Below, one piece after another: positions 34,996-43,958 of a stretch of DNA of 64,000 nt. A model generated the notes under the pieces. The model was not told the DNA's origin. It saw nothing but the letters and a program-made list of their open reading frames with translations, and made no database searches. A program made the position numbers and the translations under genes. The stretch's first letter is position 1. Each line of letters opens with the position of its first letter. The stretch is from Murdochiella vaginalis (GTDB lineage: Bacteria; Bacillota; Clostridia; Tissierellales; Peptoniphilaceae), in contig NZ_LT632322.1 of assembly GCF_900119705.1 (NCBI RefSeq), positions 496,001-560,000 of the forward strand, in the 5' to 3' direction.

Positions 34996-37005
34996 AGCTG
35001 TTTTTTCTTCCTCACAGCAATCACTTAAGAAATGGCTGATCCAGTCGTTTTCTTCACGATAAGCGTTCATGGCATCTTGGACGCACTTTGGTGGTACCAG
35101 TTTGAAACCGGAAGAGATGTATCTTTTTGCTCCCGCAATCATCCACGAGAGAATTGCTCCGCCGCATCGCTCGGACAGCACCTTGGCATAGTTCTTAATT
35201 TCTCCCTTGGCACCCCTGAAATTTGCCTTTAGAGGAATAACGATCAGGCGGTCCCAGGTGCCTTTGTCGATGGTCCCGACTTTGGGCAGATGGTTGGTAT
35301 AAAGCACCGTCGTATGCGTCGGGATGAAGTTAAATGGTGCTTCAAATTTTTTCTCAGCATGGATGGGATCTGTGCTGGAGAGATTTTTCAAAGAGCCTGA
35401 GTCGAGCCTTTTCCCTTCGGGTAGCTCGGCTGCGAGAATAAGCCTCTTGTTGTGTGTCTCGGCAAGCTCCGCACCTTTGTTCTTGGTCGGCTTTACGGTT
35501 AACAGCTCGGCGGAGATGGTACCGGCGTAGTCTCCTAAAACATAGAACTTGGCGTTATTGAAGGTGGATTTACCGTTTCCGCCTTCACCGTACTGGATCA
35601 CAAGATTTTCATTTAAGACTTCTCCGATGCACTCTACACCGGATTCCAGCTGCAGGTAATCTTCGAGAGCCTTGTCTTTGCAGGTGAAATCACGAAGGAA
35701 CCGGAGCCATTCGTCCATACCTTTGTCATTTGGTGATACAGCACAAATTTTGGTGCAGTAGTCCTTCGGATCATGCGTCCGCAATTTTCCGCTGCGAAGA
35801 TCCACCGTCCCGTCCGGCGTGTTTAAGAGAAAACCGTCTTTATCAAGCATTTTCACATCGACTTGCACCATCGGTTTCAGCTCAGTGATAGTTGCCTTGA
35901 TGTTGGAAGATTTCCGGCGGCTTAAGACAAACTTGTAGAAGGCTTCCGCTTTTTCCTGTGTTTCATCACTTTCCGCTTCATTCATCATTTTCCACGCAAG
36001 GCAGAGCTGCTTATGGGTAAATCCCTGCAGCGCTTTCTGCACTAAGAGGTCATCGTCTTTCCAGACTTTTCCCGTGAAATAATAGAGACCGAGACCTTTG
36101 ACATAGATGACCTTGTCAGTAGCCGCTTCGAGAAAGGCTTTTGCCTGTCCGACATCGGTAAAGTCAGACGGGATGAGACTTTCTTCGAATTCCATGCTGT
36201 TGTATTCAGCAGGCGAGATATAATTTTTATCCGCTTTGATGGTGCTGTTGTAAAAACCGACTGCACTGTTCCAGATGCTGCTGAGTTCTTCTTCAGAAAG
36301 CGGAGGTGTGCATTTTTTTGCTTCCTCAAGATAGGCTTCATGCGCTTTATTATCATCGGTGCCATATTTCTTGAGCACAAGTCCTGCAAAATGGGACATG
36401 GTAGTGTTTCGCGCGCCTTCTGTGATTTTGGCATTGGCACGGCTCATAAATTCATCAATGCAAAAAGTACCATCGAAATATTCAACCTGTGGATTCTCAA
36501 CACCGAAGAAGAAACGCGCCGCGTCAAGTGCACCATCATCGAAGGCGGGAAACCTTGCCCGCACTTTTTTCTTAAGGCGGTTATATAGCTTCGCATCGCT
36601 TATGGAAGTTTTCAGAGGAAAGTAGATGTGAAACTTGGGACGCGCGGCTTTTCCGTCCTTTTCCTTCATGTTATTTCGGGAATAAACCACAAAAAAGCGC
36701 ACGTCAGGATAAGCCGCTTGAACATCTTTCGGGGTTTTCCACTCAGCAGGTGGAATATCTGAAGCTAATGGATCGGAAGATACGTTGTCACAGTCCAGCG
36801 GCAGACAGTCGGATTCCTGAAAGGTTTTATTGCTTCTGTAGCCTTTGATGAGCTTCTTGCGCTGGTTATAGCCATCCTTGTAAATCGCACAGACGTGATC
36901 AAAGGCAGCGACCTTTTTCAGGTCGTCTGCCGTTTTGATCTCTGCAATAAAGGGATAGCTTGTATTTGTTTTCTTGCCGCGAACATTCGAATAGCTGATT
37001 CTCAT
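34972..37005 (-). CDS. Phage/plasmid primase-helicase (P4 type), C-terminus probably cut by the ICE
   Basis: The 677-residue protein has an N-terminal primase-like region, a D5-type linker and a superfamily 3 helicase with Walker A GEGGNGKST (about residue 473), LAAELPEGKRLD and TNHLPKVG. It would prime and unwind phage or plasmid DNA. The usual C-terminal winged-helix region after YREENDWISHFL is missing, and the frame ends in a short foreign-looking tail beside the ICE recombinase gene. It starts inside the DUF4406 gene end. Helicase function may survive, but loading could be affected. Confidence 0.82.
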   Translation of the reverse strand: MRISYSNVRGKKTNTSYPFIAEIKTADDLKKVAAFDHVCAIYKDGYNQRKKLIKGYRSNKTFQESDCLPLDCDNVSSDPLASDIPPAEWKTPKDVQAAYPDVRFFVVYSRNNMKEKDGKAARPKFHIYFPLKTSISDAKLYNRLKKKVRARFPAFDDGALDAARFFFGVENPQVEYFDGTFCIDEFMSRANAKITEGARNTTMSHFAGLVLKKYGTDDNKAHEAYLEEAKKCTPPLSEEELSSIWNSAVGFYNSTIKADKNYISPAEYNSMEFEESLIPSDFTDVGQAKAFLEAATDKVIYVKGLGLYYFTGKVWKDDDLLVQKALQGFTHKQLCLAWKMMNEAESDETQEKAEAFYKFVLSRRKSSNIKATITELKPMVQVDVKMLDKDGFLLNTPDGTVDLRSGKLRTHDPKDYCTKICAVSPNDKGMDEWLRFLRDFTCKDKALEDYLQLESGVECIGEVLNENLVIQYGEGGNGKSTFNNAKFYVLGDYAGTISAELLTVKPTKNKGAELAETHNKRLILAAELPEGKRLDSGSLKNLSSTDPIHAEKKFEAPFNFIPTHTTVLYTNHLPKVGTIDKGTWDRLIVIPLKANFRGAKGEIKNYAKVLSERCGGAILSWMIAGAKRYISSGFKLVPPKCVQDAMNAYREENDWISHFLSDCCEEEKTATQNGAVN

Positions 37006-37403
37006 TCTTCAACCTCCTTCAAGTCCTCGGTGAAATAGCGAACGTTTCGCCTGTGGTATTTGGCATATCCGATCTCTTTGGTCATACCGAGAGAGGGTTT
37101 TCCAAATGCCCAAAGCTCGGTGCATTTGTCGATCAGGATTTGTCCGAAGAAAAGCGCCAGCTCACGTTCGCTTTTCTCATCCATGAACTGCGGATACATG
37201 AGATGGGGCACGATTGGGATAAAGCCTTGATCAACGGCAAAGCGGGCATAGCGCTTGGCGGCTTCGGTGTTTTTCTCAACATCTCCAGCATAAGGAGAGG
37301 CGATATAGACAAGCGGCATATAAGGATAGCGATGCGTCTTAAAGATTGCTTCATAGGCGGTCGGATCCGCGTAGCCTTCTGCGTTTTGATATAGGTTTTC
37401 CAT
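37002..37403 (-). CDS. DUF4406-like nucleoside deoxyribosyltransferase fold protein
   Basis: A 133-residue protein with MPLVYIASPYAGDVEKNTEAAKRY and FVDQGFIPIVPHL-like segments that fit the DUF4406/nucleoside 2-deoxyribosyltransferase-like fold. It may act on nucleotides in phage replication; this is family-level inference. The start at 37403 overlaps the Rha stop (TGATG) after GGAGGTGCGC, so the longer upstream frame was not used. Confidence 0.75.
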   Translation of the reverse strand: MENLYQNAEGYADPTAYEAIFKTHRYPYMPLVYIASPYAGDVEKNTEAAKRYARFAVDQGFIPIVPHLMYPQFMDEKSERELALFFGQILIDKCTELWAFGKPSLGMTKEIGYAKYHRRNVRYFTEDLKEVEE

Positions 37404-38074
37404 CAGCGCACCTCCTTGATTTGTAGTTTCATGGCATACCATTCGAGGTAGCGTTTTCGTTGCTGAAAATCAGGGACGGCAACAAGCAGTCCGACATCGA
37501 CTTTTTGCAAAATGTTGAGCATGGAGATTTCATCTTGCGAAAGATACGGACGTATGGATGTTCCTTTATCGATGCCGTGTACTTCTCGGTAATGCTTGGC
37601 ATCCATGCCAAGCACGATGCGGTTAAGCATATTGCATTCGTTCGAGTAGTGATATGGTTTCGGGTTGTCATGGAGAAGCTGGATGTTTTCCGTCAGCAGT
37701 GGGAACTCCTGTCTTGCCGATACCAGCGTTTTGATGAAGGTTTCCATTTCGTTGAAACGCTTGATATAGAGTTCTTTGAACCGCATTGCCTTTTTGCCGG
37801 TGTATCCCATTGCCAACATGGTGAAACCATCACGAGTTAAGTAGTAACAGGGCAGTTTTCGTCCGGTATTGTCCTTATAACTACTGAGCTCAAAATTGAG
37901 CTTAACAAATTGTTCACTCAATCCAGATTTGGATTCAGTGAGTTTTTGAATGTCGCGCAGGATATGGAAGTGTTCTTTCTCGAAAAATTGCGCAATTGCT
38001 CTTGAATCGACACGAGCTGTGTCATGGTTGTCTGCGAATACTCCGTATTCGTCTTTTGGAATTAGTTCTTGCAT
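37403..38074 (-). CDS. rha: Rha family phage regulatory protein
   Basis: The 223-residue protein carries the Rha domain (VDSRAIAQFFEKEHFHILRDIQKL, YLTRDGFTMLAMGYTGKKAMRFKELYIKRFNEME), known from lambdoid phages where it is a lysogenization regulator that interferes with infection of some hosts. A C-terminal KilA-C-like region may follow. It is between DNA polymerase and DUF4406 genes in the minus-strand module. Confidence 0.88.
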   Translation of the reverse strand: MQELIPKDEYGVFADNHDTARVDSRAIAQFFEKEHFHILRDIQKLTESKSGLSEQFVKLNFELSSYKDNTGRKLPCYYLTRDGFTMLAMGYTGKKAMRFKELYIKRFNEMETFIKTLVSARQEFPLLTENIQLLHDNPKPYHYSNECNMLNRIVLGMDAKHYREVHGIDKGTSIRPYLSQDEISMLNILQKVDVGLLVAVPDFQQRKRYLEWYAMKLQIKEVR

Positions 38075-38241
38075 TAAAAACCTCCGTTTCTACAGATGGA
38101 GGGAGCACCATTGCTGCCCTCATCACTTCCTGAAGAAACGGAGATGGTTTGGACGAACTTTTTAGAGAAAATAAAAAACATGCCACTGCTCAGATTGCTA
38201 AAACCGCAAAAGGAGGTAGCGAAAAGTGACACCCTTGAAAA

Positions 38242-38339
38242 CTCAATAACAAAGTGTTATTGAGCAGCATCGCTCTCATAGAGTGAACGAAACGTTCACT
38301 CCCTTAAAACAATCTCGACTACCGTTTTGGTAGCCGAGA
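38242..38339. promoter_or_regulatory. Cluster of three perfect hairpins between rha and the DNA polymerase gene
   Basis: CTCAATAACA/TGTTATTGAG at 38242-38264, GAGTGAACG/CGTTCACTC with an AAA loop at 38281-38301, and TCTCG-CTACC/GGTAG-CGAGA at 38313-38339. The last is followed by TTTTT on the plus strand and could terminate in either direction. The others could be operators or RNA processing sites. Confidence 0.6.
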
Positions 38340-38343
38340 CTTT

Positions 38344-40317
38344 TTAATCTTTCTTGTAAAACTCGCACTCATAGCCGTCGGCTTTGAGCGGCAAGCCTTC
38401 AGCCCACGGCGGCGTGCGGCTCATCTGTTCACAGACTGCATCAAGGGACATACGAGGATCGGCTTCAATCACGACCTCATCATGGATATGCATAACAATC
38501 GAGCAGTTATGAAGTGTCCGCATGGCATAGGCCAAGATGTCACGAGCAGTTGCCTGCACGATATTTTCCACGAACTTTGGACCGTAGGAGTCAATGCGAT
38601 CCCATTTCTTTCCGGTGATGACACCCTCATAGGTGACGCAGGGAGATCCGAAGCGGTTCTCATCGAGCTTTGGTTTTACATAGGCTAAGGCCCTTCCGGA
38701 GGGCAGCATGATGAAGAGCATGCCGGAACGGCAGCGAAAGGTGAGACCGTGTGTCTTGGTGACTTTCTTATGGCGGACAGCTTCAAGGATGGCACGATCC
38801 ACGTCCCACCAGAATCTGACGATCTTCGGATTGGCAGATCGCCAAGCATCAACGATGGGTTTTAATTCTTCTTCGGAAAGTCCCATCTCAAGCGCGCCCA
38901 TCGCTTTTAAGGCTCCGATCGAGCCGCCATAGCCACAGGCCAGTGTTGCTATTTTCCCTTTTTGGCGGAGTTCTCCATTGATACCGTGTTTAACGACGGG
39001 TACCCCGAACATTCGCGATGCCGTCTCGCAGTAAAGGTCTTTTCCGGCTACAAAGGCATCGAGGGAATCTTGCTGCCCTGCGTACCAGGCGATAACCCTG
39101 GCTTCAATGGCTGAGTAGTCGGAAACGATGAACTTATGACCTTCCTTTGGAACAAAAGCGGTCCGTACCAGCTGGGATAAGGTGTCCGGTACATCTTCGT
39201 AGAGGAATTTAACAGCTTCAAAATCTCCTACTCTCACCAGCGCTCTGGCAGCGCCAAGATCCGGCAGGTGGTTTCTGGGGAGATTTTGCATTTGCACGAG
39301 TCTTCCTGCCCAGCGCCCTGTACGGTTGGCCCCGTAAAACTGAAACATGCCACGAACTCTGCCATCTTTACAGGCGGCATTTTGCATCGTCTGATATTTC
39401 TTAACCGAGGATTTGGCAAGCTGACTGCGAAGCATAAGAGCATCCCGCAGCTTAGGCGGTGCGGTTTGAATCAGTTCTGCGACTTGCTTTTTGCCGAGCG
39501 ACTCCGTGGGCATACCGTTTTGGGCAAGCCAGTCTTTCATCTGAACGACCGAATTCGGATTCTCCAAGTTAGTGATGGCTTTCATCTTGGTGATGAGCTC
39601 ATCCTTTGAGCGCCTGTCCATCTCAACGGCTGCATTCGCTAAAGTAAGATCGACTTTCACGCCGCGGTCGTTAATCTCCTGATCAATGGCGTATTCGTCC
39701 CAGAGAAAATCCGGCACAGGGTAATTTTTGAGCCTCTCTTTGATGGAAAGTTCCACCTCGACATCGCGCTTGTTGTAGGCCTTGAAGGTTTTCCACATGT
39801 CCGGTGCATCAGAGGGAAGATGTCGTTTTCCGGTTTGCCTGTCCGGCATGCAGAAATATCGGATGAGGTCTTTACCTTCTTTCATCTTTTGATTTTGAAG
39901 GCCGAGTACTGTACCGACACCTTCCAGTGATAGTGGAAGACCCAAAGTTGCTGCCCAGACCATCGAACAGCGCCAAGAGGCGGGATTAAGAAATCTTGCC
40001 ATCTCTGTTGAAAGCGGATGATGGTCATGAAAGGGATCAAGGCTTATGCCGATATCCGATAGATAGCGAGATAAACAAACTCTCTCAAAATTCGCGTTAT
40101 ATGCCCATTTAATAACGGTGTCGTCTGTCAATGCATCCAGAATGACGTTGGGGATTTGTTCGCCTTGTGCAAGGTCGATGACCCGAACTTCACCGCCATC
40201 GATCGAGCAGCCGAAGAGCAGAATGTTAAAATCAGGCGCTTCGGCGTACTTATATACGCCTGCTTTGGCCAGTTCAACGGACGAAAATGACTCTATATCA
40301 ATGCTAAGTGTTTTCAA
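38344..40317 (-). CDS. Phage-type family A DNA polymerase
   Basis: The 657-residue enzyme has a 3'-5' exonuclease-like domain at the N-terminus (LSIDIESFSS, IKWAYNANFE) and polymerase motifs A (SDYSAIEARV, about residue 397), B (RQKGKIATLACGYGG, about 450) and C (MHIHDEVVIEA, about 605). It lacks the 5' nuclease domain of bacterial Pol I. It replicates the phage-like element and is complete. Confidence 0.93.
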   Translation of the reverse strand: MKTLSIDIESFSSVELAKAGVYKYAEAPDFNILLFGCSIDGGEVRVIDLAQGEQIPNVILDALTDDTVIKWAYNANFERVCLSRYLSDIGISLDPFHDHHPLSTEMARFLNPASWRCSMVWAATLGLPLSLEGVGTVLGLQNQKMKEGKDLIRYFCMPDRQTGKRHLPSDAPDMWKTFKAYNKRDVEVELSIKERLKNYPVPDFLWDEYAIDQEINDRGVKVDLTLANAAVEMDRRSKDELITKMKAITNLENPNSVVQMKDWLAQNGMPTESLGKKQVAELIQTAPPKLRDALMLRSQLAKSSVKKYQTMQNAACKDGRVRGMFQFYGANRTGRWAGRLVQMQNLPRNHLPDLGAARALVRVGDFEAVKFLYEDVPDTLSQLVRTAFVPKEGHKFIVSDYSAIEARVIAWYAGQQDSLDAFVAGKDLYCETASRMFGVPVVKHGINGELRQKGKIATLACGYGGSIGALKAMGALEMGLSEEELKPIVDAWRSANPKIVRFWWDVDRAILEAVRHKKVTKTHGLTFRCRSGMLFIMLPSGRALAYVKPKLDENRFGSPCVTYEGVITGKKWDRIDSYGPKFVENIVQATARDILAYAMRTLHNCSIVMHIHDEVVIEADPRMSLDAVCEQMSRTPPWAEGLPLKADGYECEFYKKD

Positions 40318-40384
40318 AATTTCACCTCCTAAATGGCAGAAAGGCAGACTGCATCTCCAGTCTGCCTCTCCGCATCATTTGCTT

Positions 40385-40525
40385 TTAACGGGTTGTGGTG
40401 TCGTTCTTTTTCTTCTCGCGCTTTTCAAGCCTTGCAATGAGCACGTTGGCAAAGGCGGCACCGAAGGTGAATCCGACAGCCATCGATAAGATGAGCTGGC
40501 ACATGAAATCAAGTAGATTTGTCAT
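40385..40525 (-). CDS. Small single-helix membrane protein of the phage module
   Basis: A 46-residue ORF with one membrane helix (LILSMAVGFTFGAAFANVLIA) and a very basic tail (RLEKREKKKNDTTTR). It fits the 10-base gap before DUF2815 and is on the same strand. No family is recognised. Confidence 0.6.
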   Translation of the reverse strand: MTNLLDFMCQLILSMAVGFTFGAAFANVLIARLEKREKKKNDTTTR

Positions 40526-40535
40526 GGCACACCTC

Positions 40536-41099
40536 TTAGCTCAAGAAGTCATCGTCATCATCGGTTGCAAAGTCTTCTGCGGCAGAAGCATGACCGCCGA
40601 GCGGCTCGCCGTCACGGATTTTCTGCAGGTTGTTGAGACCACAGGCGATGCCGCGATTTCCGTTGGAGTTGAACGCATAAAAATTGATGGACGCGCGGCC
40701 GTAAACGCCTGAGTAAACTTCGGAGCTGTCGATGATTTCATTTCGGTCGGCATCGACGATGCCCGGCTTGGTGGTGGAGTTGGCATTTACAAAATAACTG
40801 TTTGCATACGCCTCATCGTCCGGACGTTCAGCATCTCCATCACGAAGCGGCGTTTTGATTGCCGCAAGTGCGGGTACCGAGCGGCCGTTTCCTTTGAGTT
40901 TGGCTTCACCTTCCTTGTAGGCGGCTTCGATGGCAGCTTTGATTTTCCCTAAAGTGACGGTATCGGACTTGGGGATAATGAGCGAAACGCTGTACTTCGG
41001 TGTGCCGCCGTTGATGGATTTTGGCTGCCACACGTTGGCATAACTCCAGCGAGTGTCTTTTCCTGTGATAACCTTCATCGGGTTTGTAAATTTTGACAT
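40536..41099 (-). CDS. DUF2815 family protein, probable phage single-stranded DNA-binding protein
   Basis: A 187-residue protein with GKDTRWSYANVWQPKSINGGTPKYSVSL and an acidic C-terminus (DFATDDDDDFLS), the layout of T7 gp2.5-like single-stranded DNA-binding proteins, to which DUF2815 has been compared. The acidic tail would contact polymerase or helicase. It abuts DUF2800 directly. Confidence 0.82.
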   Translation of the reverse strand: MSKFTNPMKVITGKDTRWSYANVWQPKSINGGTPKYSVSLIIPKSDTVTLGKIKAAIEAAYKEGEAKLKGNGRSVPALAAIKTPLRDGDAERPDDEAYANSYFVNANSTTKPGIVDADRNEIIDSSEVYSGVYGRASINFYAFNSNGNRGIACGLNNLQKIRDGEPLGGHASAAEDFATDDDDDFLS

Positions 41100-42227
41100 T
41101 TAATTTTCCTCCTTAAAATCTTCTTTTGCTGAATTCATGGCCGGACGTTTATCGGACTCCGGCACGAGGGTTGGTTTTCCTTGCGGCTTTTCAATTAAGC
41201 CTTCAAGCAGCTCCTCAAAGCGGTTTTTGCCTAAGAGCTTGGTCATAGCGGTGATGCCGAGGAGCTTTTCCTCATAAGGATTAAAGCCTGCATCGGATAC
41301 CTTCTTTGCGACGGCATCTTCGTTTACGTATTTACGGTTGCTTCTTCCTGCGACGAGCTTATATCCGTACCACTCTTTTCCTGCCACTGCACGTGTCAGG
41401 GCATAGGCCTTGATGTCTTCCGCCCAGCTTGTAAGTTCATCAAGAAGAGGCAAAATCGCTTCGATGTCCGCATCGGTTAAGGTAGGCGGAAGGGCAAAGT
41501 CATATCTTGCCAGCGCGAGATTGGCTTCCGCTCTGGCTCGGCAGTCGGCCTTTGCCTTGCAGAAGCGGCAATGTTCGCCGGCTGTAAAGTCGCCTTTACC
41601 TTCGGCGGCAAGTTCCGCCTTTGGTTTGAGTGTGTTCTCTGCCCAGTCCAGCAGATCCGATGCTTTCATCTCAAAGACGGATACGCTGTCACGCCGTGGC
41701 TGAAAGATCGTCATCGATACGGTCTCAATGTCATAGAGCGCAGAAAACATCTCATAGGCCCCGAGGGCATAGCACATGAGCTGCGGATTATGATCGGCTT
41801 CAACGAGCACGCCCTGTCCATATTTGAGATCTGTGATGGAAAGCTTGCCGTCGGCGATGATGAGGGCATCGGCAGTACCAAAACCATCCGGTACATAGGT
41901 GGAAAAGTCCACACGCTGTTCCACCAGAACGATTGGATCAATCGTTGCCTTTTTAGCTTCGGCGACTTGCTCCAGCACGTAGCCGGCATAGGCATCGGTC
42001 GCTTCATCCATTTCCTCGTTAAAATAATCAAGATTCTCCGTCGGATCATCGGCTTTCCTGCCTAACGCTTTCAGCACCTTGTACTCGGCAAGAGCGTGCG
42101 CCGCGGTGCCTTCTTGTGCATAAGAGCTTGACGTGTCCTCATACTTTGCCGAAAGCAGAGCCGAGGGCGGACAGGCAAGCCAGCGATAGGCACTTGATGC
42201 GGAAAGCAGCGCATGTTTAGCCTTCAT
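41100..42227 (-). CDS. DUF2800 family protein, PD-(D/E)XK nuclease-like
   Basis: The 375-residue protein resembles RecB/Cas4-like nucleases: GTAAHALAEY near the N-terminus, GTADALIIADGKLSITDLKYGQG as the catalytic D-(X)n-D-LK core, and a C-terminal cysteine cluster (HCRFCKAKADCRARA). It probably processes DNA ends during recombination-dependent replication. I chose the ATG at 42227 after GGAGGTGCTAC; a longer frame exists but overlaps the upstream gene. Confidence 0.8.
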   Translation of the reverse strand: MKAKHALLSASSAYRWLACPPSALLSAKYEDTSSSYAQEGTAAHALAEYKVLKALGRKADDPTENLDYFNEEMDEATDAYAGYVLEQVAEAKKATIDPIVLVEQRVDFSTYVPDGFGTADALIIADGKLSITDLKYGQGVLVEADHNPQLMCYALGAYEMFSALYDIETVSMTIFQPRRDSVSVFEMKASDLLDWAENTLKPKAELAAEGKGDFTAGEHCRFCKAKADCRARAEANLALARYDFALPPTLTDADIEAILPLLDELTSWAEDIKAYALTRAVAGKEWYGYKLVAGRSNRKYVNEDAVAKKVSDAGFNPYEEKLLGITAMTKLLGKNRFEELLEGLIEKPQGKPTLVPESDKRPAMNSAKEDFKEEN

Positions 42228-42531
42228 GTAGCACCTCCGCATCACGAAGCAGTGCTTCGTAATTTTTCGGATCAACTTTAGAGAGTCTGTCCGCGCCGTA
42301 CTTTTCGATCAGGGCGCGCACTTCTGCGGTGTGACCCGCACGGGAGATGTCCGCTAAGACGGCCCGCACGTCTTCAAGCTTCAGCTCCGGCTTTGGCGTT
42401 TTTGCAGGAACCGTCACTTCTTCCGGTGCCGTGCTGAACATCGCTTCCAGCTCGGCAGCGATATCGCTTAGTTGTTCGCTACAGGAATGTAGGTCGTCTA
42501 TAACAGCTTTCATCTTTTTCATTTGTCCCAT
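42217..42531 (-). CDS. Conserved phage protein, function unknown
   Basis: A 104-residue protein with a short coiled-coil N-terminus (MKAVIDDLHSCSEQLSDIAAELEAM), a Pro-rich linker and a helical C-terminal domain (LEDVRAVLADISRAGHTAEVRALIEKYGADRLSKV). Similar proteins stand before DUF2800 in clostridial phages. No function is assigned. Confidence 0.75.
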   Translation of the reverse strand: MGQMKKMKAVIDDLHSCSEQLSDIAAELEAMFSTAPEEVTVPAKTPKPELKLEDVRAVLADISRAGHTAEVRALIEKYGADRLSKVDPKNYEALLRDAEVLHEG

Positions 42532-42658
42532 AAGGATTGCCTCCTTTCTTTGTCTGAATCAGTTTTCTTGTCAGGTCTTTGGTGATAATTGATATGGCAG
42601 AGAGCACTTCGATGAGTTCTTCTCTTGTCACACCCGGCACATTGCTTTGTGGTCTCAT
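42479..42658 (-). CDS. Small phage protein, function unknown
   Basis: A 59-residue ORF (MRPQSNVPGVTREELIEVLSAIS) after AAGGAGGTAGCC. It overlaps the following gene by 53 bases in another frame. The strong ribosome site and position support it. No family recognised. Confidence 0.6.
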   Translation of the reverse strand: MRPQSNVPGVTREELIEVLSAISIITKDLTRKLIQTKKGGNPYGTNEKDESCYRRPTFL

Positions 42659-42745
42659 GGCTACCTCCTTTCCTTCGGGGCCTGCCGTTTTGCCCCTCTA
42701 TCCCTCCCTGAAGAAAGGGAGGGACGTTGGACGAAGGTTTAAGGT

Positions 42746-43282
42746 TTAGGAATAAGAGATGAGATCCAAAAGAAGGTCACGAAGCTCCGGATGCCGGCTT
42801 TTCAGCCGAGCAAAAAGCTGACGTTTTCGGTAGTTCAGTGTGGTACGTTTGATGCCGAGGATTTCTGCCATGTCGCGCTCGGATTGACCGGCGACAACAA
42901 GACGGATGATTTGGCGCTCCTCGTCCGTGAGACCTGCGAAAATACGGCTGAGTTCTTCGCGCAAAGTTTTACGCGCAAGGACGCCTTCCGGTGAATACGC
43001 TTCCGATGCAGGAAGCACATCGGCGTAGGTAAGCGCGCTGTCTGTTTGTACGGTGTCATGGATGGAGACAAACTTCCCGGCAGAACGAAATGGACAGCCG
43101 ACGCATATGCCATCGCAGCGGTTGATGTTTGCCTTGGTGACGTGGCATTCGCCGTGATACTGCATCTTCATGCGGATACGGGCGCATTCGTTCTCGTAGT
43201 CTTTCTTGTGTTCAGGGCTTGTCTCGACCAGACCGAGACCGCGAATATAAATCTTTGATACATGATTTTCTTTCTTTGACAT
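42746..43282 (-). CDS. Sigma-70-like phage transcription factor
   Basis: The 178-residue protein has a cysteine-containing N-terminal segment (CHVTKANINRCDGICVGCPF, a possible metal site) and a C-terminal helix-turn-helix like sigma region 4 (LTDEERQIIRLVVAGQSERDMAEILGIKRTTLNYRKRQLF). It heads the minus-strand replication module and probably activates it or late genes. The start is ATG after AAGGAGTC. Confidence 0.78.
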   Translation of the reverse strand: MSKKENHVSKIYIRGLGLVETSPEHKKDYENECARIRMKMQYHGECHVTKANINRCDGICVGCPFRSAGKFVSIHDTVQTDSALTYADVLPASEAYSPEGVLARKTLREELSRIFAGLTDEERQIIRLVVAGQSERDMAEILGIKRTTLNYRKRQLFARLKSRHPELRDLLLDLISYS

Positions 43283-43592
43283 TTCTTGACTCCTTGTCCG
43301 CCTGACTTGCGGTTAAGGAGCGAGGAAATGAAAAGAGCCGGTGCATTTTGACACCGACTCTTGAACAGACAACCTGAAAATAGGGCGCAGAAAAGAGAAG
43401 GTGTGAAAAACGCTTGTTTCAGGCCTTTCGACCTAAAATAGTTCTTTTCAAACCCTCGCCCTATTACGTAATTCAGGCTTAGATTTAGTTTTGAATGGAA
43501 CAGTTACGTTCCCGTGATACGAGTTGCCCCGAAGGGCTGGCAGATGGGGTGTTCACACGTGAGAACAGATCATCATCCGCCTAATGCAATGA
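43283..43592. other. Intergenic stretch with a dyad, phage module head
   Basis: No gene is visible. GTTCACACGTGAGAAC at 43551-43566 is an imperfect 16-base palindrome around CACGTG, a possible operator. GAGCCGGTGC/ACACCGACTC at 43334 can form a hairpin. Confidence 0.5.
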
Positions 43593-43733
43593 TTACTTGC
43601 GTTTGCTTGGCTTCGTCTGCGCCAGAGCGCTTCCGGCTACAGCTTTGGACGTCTTGCTGAAGCGACCGTCGCGTAAGACAGTTGATGCCTTGCGAGCGAT
43701 CTTCGCTGATGTCTGCTTGGTGTTTCTCGCCAT
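43593..43733 (-). CDS. Small basic phage protein
   Basis: A 46-residue, Lys/Arg/Ser-rich ORF (MARNTKQTSAKIARKASTVLR) after GAAGGGAGGCG. It resembles the short basic proteins near the start of phage replication modules; DNA binding is plausible from its charge only. Confidence 0.65.
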   Translation of the reverse strand: MARNTKQTSAKIARKASTVLRDGRFSKTSKAVAGSALAQTKPSKRK

Positions 43734-43818
43734 GTAAATCGCCTCCCTTCTGAATTCATGTCAGCTCACAGCCTCCACTTTCGTAAAGTTTTTCTTTACT
43801 CGATGCAACCTCAGATGC

Positions 43819-43824
43819 TATAAT
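43819..43824 (+). promoter_or_regulatory. -10 box of the ABC-type operon
   Basis: TATAAT with a weak TTTACT -35 element 18 bases upstream (43795). It faces the plus-strand operon starting at 43959. Confidence 0.5.
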
Positions 43825-43897
43825 TAATAAATCAGAGGGTTTGTGTAGATGGGTTTCTGAACTGCACCTTTAGAATACAAAGTGACTGATTCCGATC

Positions 43898-43940
43898 CCT
43901 GAGAAATCCTGAGAGAAAAACCTGAGAAAACCTGAGAAAA
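43898..43940 (+). repeat. Four CCTGAGA repeats in the leader of the ABC-type operon
   Basis: CCTGAGAAA/GA units at 43898, 43908, 43921 and 43931, spaced 10-13 bases apart, lie between the promoter and the ribosome site. They could bind the XRE regulator encoded at the end of the operon. Confidence 0.7.
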
Positions 43941-43958
43941 AAGAAAGGAGGATCCGCC

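Noticed and set aside
43898-43940. Possible CRISPR array
   Set aside because: The repeats are only seven to nine bases with no spacers of constant length and no cas genes nearby.
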